In this document: positions 57,057-64,000 of the stretch, one piece after another
How positions within the stretch are numbered: the stretch's first letter is position 1
How the letters are laid out: each line of letters starts with the position of its first letter
Assembly: GCA_014904985.1 (NCBI GenBank)
Contig: MU128987.1
Location: forward strand, 4,153-68,152
DNA: 64,000 nt
Direction: 5' to 3'
DNA from: Hydnum rufescens UP504
Lineage: Eukaryota; Basidiomycota; Agaricomycetes; Cantharellales; Hydnaceae
Position numbers and translations under genes: made by a program
The notes under the pieces: model-generated
What the model was told of the DNA's origin: nothing
Databases searched by the model: none
The model's input: only the letters and a program-made list of their open reading frames with translations

Positions 57057-57665
57057 GAGGGGGCGACGGAGGGGAGAAAAAAAGTCGTGCGGCCAAGTTG
57101 TGAATGCAAATATATAGAGGAATATGATCAATATAAAAAGGGACTTGAGCGTGTAACCAGAGGAGTCTATTCAATTGTTTGGTTTTTGATGATTAAATGT
57201 ACACCCGTTGAAAACCAATTTATTCAGATTTCAAGGCACACGGAGATTCACGACTCTGTTTTTGGGCTGATCACGTCAGGAGTTAAAAGGCTTGCCGGTA
57301 GTGGCCCTGCACTCCCATCACAGCCCGTGTTATCCCCGTGCCCTAATTGCTGGTTTCGAACTGCCACGTCATTCATCTGGAGTTCATTCAATCACTTGTT
57401 GCACAGGAACCGGCTCATGTCGGTCACCCGGCTACTCCCGGTGCCGCGCAGATCCGTTGTCCCCATTCAGTACTCCACCTCGGTCGCTCAGTAAATCAAT
57501 TGTAATATATAGCATCAAACCAATCGAGATTATTGATCAAGGGATGTCCTGCCGAACGGACGCCGCCCCGTGACCCTGTTGATGGTGTAACTCTCCCGCG
57601 GCAAGTCCCGCGGGCTTTTTTGTTCTTTTCCCTCGCCCCTCTTTCCACTTTGTTTTGTGCAACTC
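57057..57665. promoter_or_regulatory. Divergent promoter region CYC8 / SERF
   Basis: About 610 bp between divergent start codons. No frame has a recognisable domain; a 183-codon plus frame (56943-57494) begins inside CYC8 and looks accidental. A TATATA-containing stretch lies near 57110-57116 on the CYC8 side. No other structure is seen. Confidence 0.4.
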
Positions 57666-58150
57666 ATGACCCGTAAGAGCCCGGGTCCCCCCTCGACCGC
57701 CTCGCCCCACGCTCATCTGCGGCTCCAGGTGGCAATCAGCGTGAACAGGACCGTCTCAAGGCCCAGAAGAAGGCTGCCCAGATGGCGAAACCCAAGACAT
57801 CGGGCACCAGCCTAACTAAGAAAAAAGAGCAGTGAGTGACCACTCCCGGAACGGAAATCTCCCTGTTGAGGGATCAATTCATCAGTCCTCCAATATGATT
57901 TTCGCCATTTCCTCCTTTTGGTTCTCATTTGATCACCGCCGATTGCCAATGAAATGATTGACTCATCCGCGGCTCCTCTCTTTTTAATCCCAGGGACGCC
58001 GAAGCTATGCGACAGAAGCAAGCGGTACGTTCGGATCGGGTTCTGACGCAATCCTATATGACTCAGCATCTCTTCTTGGCGAATCCATAGAAGGCGCTAG
58101 CCGCCAAGGATGGTCTGGAGGCCGACAAATCAGGCGGTGGAAAGAAATAG
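57666..58150 (+). CDS. SERF (4F5)-family small basic protein
   Basis: A 66-residue protein of the SERF/4F5 family, disordered, RNA- or chaperone-linked in other eukaryotes. It is assembled from four exons: 57666-57672 (ATGACCC), 57729-57831, 57994-58024, 58091-58150, all with GT..AG introns (GTAAGA, GTGAGT, GTACGT donors). The product begins MTRGNQREQDRLKAQKKAAQ, which is the diagnostic SERF opening (TRGNQRE.DR.), continues MAKPKTSGTSLTKKKEQDAE and AMRQKQAKALAAKDGLEADK, and ends SGGGKK, TAG. The first intron comes only 7 nt after the start codon A. It is divergent from CYC8. Easily missed because no exon is longer than 103 nt. Confidence 0.93.
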
Positions 58151-58619
58151 TAACCGGGATGACGGCAACCTCTGCTATGATTTAGTTCATTTGTTATTAG
58201 AGTTTCTTGTACATCATGTGTGCCCCAATGTTACACAATGACGTCCGCAGTTGTAAAATCACTCCTATCTGTTTCTGGAATGTGGCTGTTCACGCAAGTT
58301 CCCGCGGGTATTGCCGGGAAGAGTACGGAATTCACGAGTAACCGGTTGAGCGAGCGTTCGATTCGCGACCAACTCGTTTTCTCGGCGTTTGCTGACGTTG
58401 GGCGGGGAAGAATGACCGTTTAGGTTTAGACGCACTGAAAATGTACACACGGCAGCTACACTGTTGTCTCATTGATGTACTAGACTTAGCACAGAGCCAA
58501 AATACCAACCCCAGCATTAGAAATCATCACTTAATATTTCGCGGGACTTCTCTTCCCCCACTCGATCCTCCAACATTTCGCCGTCTAACTCACGTCTTCA
58601 AACCATCCTCAACCACACC
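58151..58619. other. Intergenic
   Basis: About 470 bp between SERF and 6-phosphogluconate dehydrogenase, both on the plus strand. A pyrimidine-rich stretch (CTCTTCCCCCACTCGATCC, about 58550-58568) precedes the latter's start, as usual for highly expressed fungal genes. No gene is seen. Confidence 0.4.
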
Positions 58620-60605
58620 ATGGCTCCTAGGTCGGTCGATATGAGCGGTAGTCGCCTCAGATAGCTAACTACAGCTTTTCCAGTGGTGATATCGGTCTTA
58701 TTGGCTTGGCCGTCATGGTGAGTGTAGTGACCGAAATATCCTGATTAGCGCCGATTCCCACCGATGCGTCCGCAGGCCAAAATCTCATCCTCAACATGAA
58801 CGACAAGGGCTTCACTGTTGTTGCCTACAACAGAACTGTCTCTAAAGTTGATGACTTTTTGGCGAACGAAGCAAAAGGCAACTGATTCATCTCTTGATTT
58901 TTCTCGGGGCGCCTTCTCACTTTTTCGTACAGGGACTAACGTGCAGGGTGCCAAGTCCATCGAAGAGCTCGTCGCCAAGCTCAAGACCCCGCGCAAGATC
59001 GTGCTGCTCGTCAAAGCAGGCGCCGCCGTCGATCAATTCATACAACAACTCGAGCCCCATCTCTCCAAAGGTGACATCATCATCGATGGCGGTAACTCGC
59101 ACTACCCCGATACGTCTCGCCGTGTGAAGGACCTCGCGACCAAGGGACTCTTGTTTGTCGGTTCTGGTGTCTCTGGAGGTGAAGAGGGTGCTCGATACGG
59201 CCCCTCACTCATGCCTGGGGGAAATCCAGACGCCTGGCCACATATCAAAAAGATCTTCCAGGCTACTGCAGCTCAGGTCCAAGGCGATCCTTGTTGCGAT
59301 TGGGTAGGGGAGGACGGCGCCGGTCACTATGTCAAGATGGTTCACAATGGTTAGCCCCCGCCCTATCCAACGATCTCCTCACCCTTTTCCAGCTTCTGAT
59401 CGACAAATTTAAGGTATCGAATACGGTGACATGCAGCTAATCGCTGAGGCGTATGATATACTTAAGCGTGGACTTGGTCTTGATGAACCTGAGATTGCCA
59501 AGATCTTCGAAAAATGGAATACGGGCGTTCTGGATTCCTTCCTCATCGAAATCACTACCAACATTCTGAAATACAACGATCCAGTGGATGGCAGGCCCCT
59601 TGTAACGAAAATTCTGGACAAGGCTGGTCAGAAAGGCACTGGTAAATGGACTGCGATCGCCGCTCTGGACGCTGGTACTGCTGTGACTCTTATCGGCGAG
59701 GCTGTCTTTGCGCGATGCCTCTCCGCCGTGAAGGACGAACGAAGCCGGGCGAGCAAGGCTATTTCTGGTCCCAAGAAGGAAGTTTTCCGTGGAGACAAGC
59801 AGCAATTCATCGACGATCTCGAACAGCTCTCTACGCTTCCAAACTTATCTCGTACACACAGGGCTTTATCCTCATGCGTGAAACTGCCAAAGAGGTATGC
59901 AGCCTTTGGAGTCGCCGGATTCGGTTGTGATGTTGACCCACCGTAGCTTGGCTGGAATTTGAACTACGCCGGCATTGCTCGCATGTGGCGGGGTGGTTGT
60001 ATCATCAAGGTGACGACCGCATGTATGCAATTTACATTGGTTACTTACTGTAACAATCTTTCCAGAGTGTCTTCCTCGCTGACATCACAAAGGCGTACGA
60101 GAAGACGCCTGGCCTCGAGTCCCTGCTCTTCGACGACTTCTTCAACAAAGGTAACTTTTTACTCTGTAACCGGGGTAGAGCTTTACTGAGAAGGCCCGTT
60201 TGTTCAGCGGTGCACAAGGCACAGGAGGGCTGGAGACGTGTGATCGCCCAGTCCGTACTGTGGGGAGTGCCCACACCTGCGTTCAGCACGGCTCTTGCGT
60301 TCTTCGATGGGTATAGGTCTGAAATCTTGCCGGCTAATTTGATCCAGGCACAGGTAAGTGAGGCTATTTAGAGTCGGACCGAGGATTAATGGTGTATTCT
60401 CTGTCAAGCGTGATTACTTTGGTGCGCACACGTTCAGAGTGTTACCCGGTGCAGAGAACAATACCGTCCCGGCTGGGCAAGATATCCGTGCGTGCACCTT
60501 GCGCTTTGAATCTTTTACTATATTTACAAAAACTGGGTATACAAATTAGATATTAACTGGACTGGCCGTGGAGGGAACGTGTCAGCGAGCACTTATATCG
60601 TATAG
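58620..60605 (+). CDS. GND1: 6-phosphogluconate dehydrogenase
   Basis: Decarboxylating enzyme of the pentose phosphate pathway, forming ribulose 5-phosphate and NADPH in the cytosol. Start at 58620; a donor 11 nt on (AG then GTCGGT) gives [20 protein letters not shown], the NADP-binding GxGxxG-type opening. Further blocks: [76 protein letters not shown] (substrate site), [20 protein letters not shown] (catalytic Lys), [49 protein letters not shown], and the end [19 protein letters not shown] at 60603-60605. Two breaks look like a missing G: after ATG at about 58715 (ATGGTGAGT for ATGGGTGAGT) and at about 59824 (CAGCTCTC for CAGGCTCTC). One intron seems to begin GC (after ANEAKG). Confidence 0.95.
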
Positions 60606-63222
60606 AAGGTAGCGCCAGCTCGCGCGCGCCCCGGCTGGTCATTTCCGTTTACTCCCCCCCCTTCGCGATAAAAAAGAAATGAATGAAAGAGTTGAAATTG
60701 ACGAAGAAAAGGAAACACACAAAGTGCCGTACCCCTTTGAAATTCACCCTTTTTTGCTCCCTCGCTTCCCCTTTTTGTCAGGCGGCCGAACAATTCCAGT
60801 GATGGCCGGTTGTTATCCACCAATTTTCTTTCTTGTTTCCCTGTTACGAATATACAAATATACTGAATGTGCGTTGCCTTGTAATGACCCCCTGCCTGTG
60901 TCCGGGTGTGGTGGCCCGCGCGCGCGAGAAAGACAAATTGATAGAGATGAACATTGATCGTTGAAGGCTAGGACGATATGGACGGGGAAGCATTGAAGAA
61001 GTCCGCCTTTGTACTATAATCTAGAACCATCACCGGCCGGTTGGTTACATTAAGGTTTCACACTAAATGTGGCAACTGAATTTGGATATCCCATGCGATC
61101 ACAGCATCACTGATAATCATTGTTATATGGGGGGGGAGGGGGGCCGGAGAAGATTGAGGGTGGTGGATCCGAATAGACCAAAGAAAAGAAGTTCCTTACT
61201 GTAAAGGGGCTTTAACAAATATGTTCATAGAACTTTGACCACGCGATTGATTGGGGTGGGGTTAGGCGCCCTGAGGCTATATCCCGTTTTTTTTTTTTTT
61301 GCAGTGCAGCCAACCCCCCTGCCCCAAGACGTCCTATTGAAGTAATTGTTTTTTTTTTTGCGATCCGTCTCAGGGGCAGATATATATAGGTTCCACGCAG
61401 CGCAAATGAACTCTAATGGGAGGAAGGGGGGGATAAATCAATTCATCATGAGCCTCGCCCATCCAATGCCTGAAGGGGTCTGGGCCACATGCATATGCAC
61501 ATGGTTACTGTAATCCATAAACGAACGTTGCTTTTTCCACTTCCCACTGAAGTCCACTTCTATCCACTTCCACCACCACCCCCAAAAAACACGCACAGGG
61601 CCTTTCATTAAACATGGGATGCGTTTTCAAATACAGTAAAATCCAAGCCAATTACATACTGGTGACATGTATATTTCCACACACACACACGTATCATACC
61701 CACAAGAGGTACCTATCAACGTTACTTGTCCCGTGAAATGTCAATGCCGGCATATATTCCTCTCAGGGCTCGAGGATCCACCGGATATCGGTTCATCTGG
61801 AGCCTCGGAAGGGTTCCCTGGACATGGGTTATATGAGGGTTACATACGAGGTTATATATTAGGTTATATTGGCCTTTTAATCTTTTACGGCACCTTGGGA
61901 GCGGGGGGAGGTCGATGGCGGTCCGATTTGGAGGTTATGATATCATTTGTGGGGCTGTACCGGGCGGCCCTCCCGGGGAAATTTCAGTGCCCGTGTATGA
62001 CTGCGGATATCAGGTGGCGCCTCACATTAATTGTTTCTTCTCAACCGGGAGCTAAGTCTGATCATTGCGGAAGAGGGTTGCGGTCAAAGCGCCGGGATGA
62101 TATTGGATATTTACTCTGTTGTAGGCCACTCTCGCACGCCGCGCAGGAGAGACAGGGAAAGAGCATGTATATCCTCATTAGTCCTTCTGTCCCAGCGGGC
62201 AGACACTGCCACGATCGCACTATAAGATAAATGGGGAAGACCCAGGCGTGTGCCTCTATATAAGCGATCTAATAGAACGCATTTAATTTAGGATGGCGAT
62301 AGCAGGGGGTTCCATTTCTGGCCCAATAGGGGCGGGGGGAGGGGGGGACTATGCGGTTCTTGAAGACCCTTGGCAGTGTGGAAAGACCCTGATGTGACTT
62401 GCCATAGAGAGCGGGGATTCCCAGACCGGTGTTACTTACCGGATGAATCTATACGATCGACAATCTAGGAAGCATGAGCCACACCGGGTGGCTGCGCACC
62501 CTAGCCGTGCACACGCCCACGCACCATCTGGGGGGGGCGCGCATAATCTCCGAGGCCCGCGGGATGCTTGCGAGAATCGCCCATCTCCATGACAGAAACG
62601 GTGGCGTTTCCCTCATGATCGGTTACACACCGTAAATTGCTCGCCTGGGGGACCGGAATTGTCAATGAGGAATGAGGTGGCAGAGCACAGGCAAAAGGAG
62701 GATTCGCACCCTGCCGTAGCCAGGAGAACGCCATTCTACGCCCCTAACTCCGCCTAGACAAGTGGGATCTCAATCACCAGGGATCACAAAGGCATCCGAA
62801 AGTAGAGAATACGAATTTCAAATGATCGATGTGTCGAAATCTGAGTAATCTCAGGCCCTGGATTGAGAATTAACTTACAATACAGTAATTCCCACGCGCT
62901 GTCCTCCTCGATATCCTTCAACAAAATATTGCTATAAAGCACTCTCCTGTAGAGCCGTCTATGGCATCTGTCTCAGGATTCCCTTTCTCCCTGAGATCGA
63001 AGACCATTTCCAAACCTATAACTAGGAAAGTATAAACCCAGTATTTCCTGTTCTGTATGTCCGAGGGTATAGTGCAGGATCGATCCCAACCATTCCGTTG
63101 AAAGATATTCCACGATCTCTGTAAGCGCTCATGCTCAGGACCCCTGTGAACACATTTGAGTCTTGAGCAGCATTACTTTGGGTCCGGTTCGGGATCTACC
63201 GCGAGTCTTTGCGGGCCATGCG
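60606..63222. other. Long non-coding stretch with simple repeats
   Basis: About 2.6 kb with no supported gene. It holds several homopolymers (a G run near 61130, T runs near 61290 and 61350, a G-rich tract near 62331-62349), a short CA run near 61680, and an imperfect repeat GGGTTATATGAGGGTTACATACGAGG/TTATATATTAGGTTATATT near 61830-61875. A 187-codon plus frame (61667-62230) and a 77-codon minus frame (62734-62501) show no domain and lie in this compositionally uneven DNA; I do not accept them as genes. No RNA gene was found. Confidence 0.45.
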
Positions 63223-64000
63223 ATGGTGGCCATGACAGATCCAAGTCCTGTCCTCGGTCCCACGGACGCCAATGCTGGCTCACCGCCACAGGTACTGCCC
63301 GCCCTTGGTGAAACCATCATAGATCAAAACATTCCTAGTACACAGAACACGGTGTGTAACACTTGGCTAACTTGCATCACACCGCCCGGTGTACAAGCGA
63401 TCATCACTGAATTATTTTATTCGGCTCAACTAACGAAACAGCCGGGGGTCCTTCCCACTGGTGATGCAGCAATCTCCCACGAGCAGCCTGCGGACGATGT
63501 GCACTCAGATAATCAATTACCCGCCTCACAATCGCCTAATCCTGGACCCTTACCCCCGTCGCCCTCGCCGCCTCCGTTCGGAGAGACCCCCGACTATTCC
63601 AGTCCAGGTGCAGATGACCCCGACGTTGCTCAAGTTGTGATCGAGGTCGAAGATCCCTCGCAAACTTATTCTGTGGATAATAAACAACATGGGCGATCGT
63701 CACCGACGGCTCAACCCATTGGAGCGGACAATGCTGATGATGATCCTCTCGCCGGACGGGAAACTGAGTATACCCCCAGCAGAGCCCCCACTCCAAACTT
63801 TGTTGGTCCAAGGAAACATCGCCACAAACGCATCAGTCTTCAGTTGGCTAATCAGCAGAGCTCCGACTTTGGCCACGAGTCCAAAATACGTTCTCCGAGA
63901 TCACCCTTTTCGCAGTACGCGTTCAACTTTATTGGACTCTGTCACTCTCTTTTCTGTTCCTCATTTCGAGCTACAGGCCTGAAATCGGCATACCACATTC
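63223..64000 (+). CDS. Open frame running off the window edge, unknown
   Basis: From an ATG at 63223 (second Met at 63232) the frame stays open for 259 codons to the end of the window; upstream it is open back to about 63158. The product begins MVAMTDPSPVLGPTDANAGS, is acidic and Pro/Ser-rich in the middle (PGPLPPSPSPPPFGETPDYS; DDPDVAQVVIEVEDPSQTYS), and then has a basic stretch VGPRKHRHKRISLQLANQQ. A 778-bp frame without a stop is unlikely by chance, but the composition suggests a disordered protein or region and I recognise no family. Splicing and the true start are unknown; the 3' part lies outside. Confidence 0.5.
   Translation, partial: MVAMTDPSPVLGPTDANAGSPPQVLPALGETIIDQNIPSTQNTVCNTWLTCITPPGVQAIITELFYSAQLTKQPGVLPTGDAAISHEQPADDVHSDNQLPASQSPNPGPLPPSPSPPPFGETPDYSSPGADDPDVAQVVIEVEDPSQTYSVDNKQHGRSSPTAQPIGADNADDDPLAGRETEYTPSRAPTPNFVGPRKHRHKRISLQLANQQSSDFGHESKIRSPRSPFSQYAFNFIGLCHSLFCSSFRATGLKSAYHI

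Noticed and set aside
61667..62230. 187-codon plus-strand frame
   Set aside because: It lies in repeat-laden, compositionally uneven DNA, has no recognisable domain and no intron signals; not enough support.
62670..62740. GGATTCGCACCCTGC resembling a reversed tRNA T-arm
   Set aside because: No matching acceptor and D arms at the right distance.

Overview
This is a stretch of nuclear DNA from a filamentous basidiomycete. Evidence: genes rich in short introns (about 50-110 nt, GT..AG with CTAAC-like branch sites), a fungal NADPH oxidase, a Cyc8/Ssn6 TPR co-repressor, a Pff1-type vacuolar M28 protease, and many small inverted-repeat elements. Overall gene style suggests an Agaricomycete of the Rhizoctonia/Ceratobasidium type; that placement is inference, not proof. 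Coordinates of multi-exon genes run from start codon to stop codon and include introns.

Region 1 (about 1-20.5 kb) is an unstable tandem array. Four copies (A-D) of a secreted FAD-linked oxidase gene lie on the minus strand, in differing states of decay. Between them are duplicated promoter-type segments and two broken copies of the 5' end of the NADPH oxidase gene, whose full copy (17.9-20.5 kb) closes the array. Small inverted-repeat elements have landed in single copies; related segments show the empty sites. Between copies B and C sits the oddest object in the window: a 0.5-kb foldback repeat followed by five tandem units (7.1-8.3 kb). Each unit has an outer hairpin, a splice-donor-like site, an inner hairpin, a branch-point-like CTAA and a splice-acceptor-like site. 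No reading frame is open through the later units.

Region 2 (20.5-36.1 kb) is ordinary gene-dense DNA: a class 3 lipase, a small unknown gene, ribosomal protein eL22, the H/ACA pseudouridine synthase Cbf5, a large DEVH-box RNA helicase and the E2 subunit of pyruvate dehydrogenase. eL22 and Cbf5 are divergent with 151 bp between start codons.

Region 3 (36.2-40.0 kb) is a block of about 3.84 kb without a single CG dinucleotide. It ends close to an inverted, truncated copy of the last exon of the Pff1-like protease.

Region 4 (41.2-60.6 kb) is gene-dense again: ribosomal protein eS28 and the splicing factor ESS2/DGCR14 (start codons 77 bp apart), a Gln/His-rich protein with a FAR1-like zinc finger, the full-length Pff1-like protease, a patatin phospholipase, Cyc8/Ssn6, a SERF-family protein and 6-phosphogluconate dehydrogenase. 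The last 3.4 kb is mostly non-coding, with an open frame running off the right edge.

Several housekeeping genes carry lone one-base indels, mostly in short homopolymers. These look more like uncorrected assembly errors than real mutations, so a 'frameshift' elsewhere in this window needs caution.
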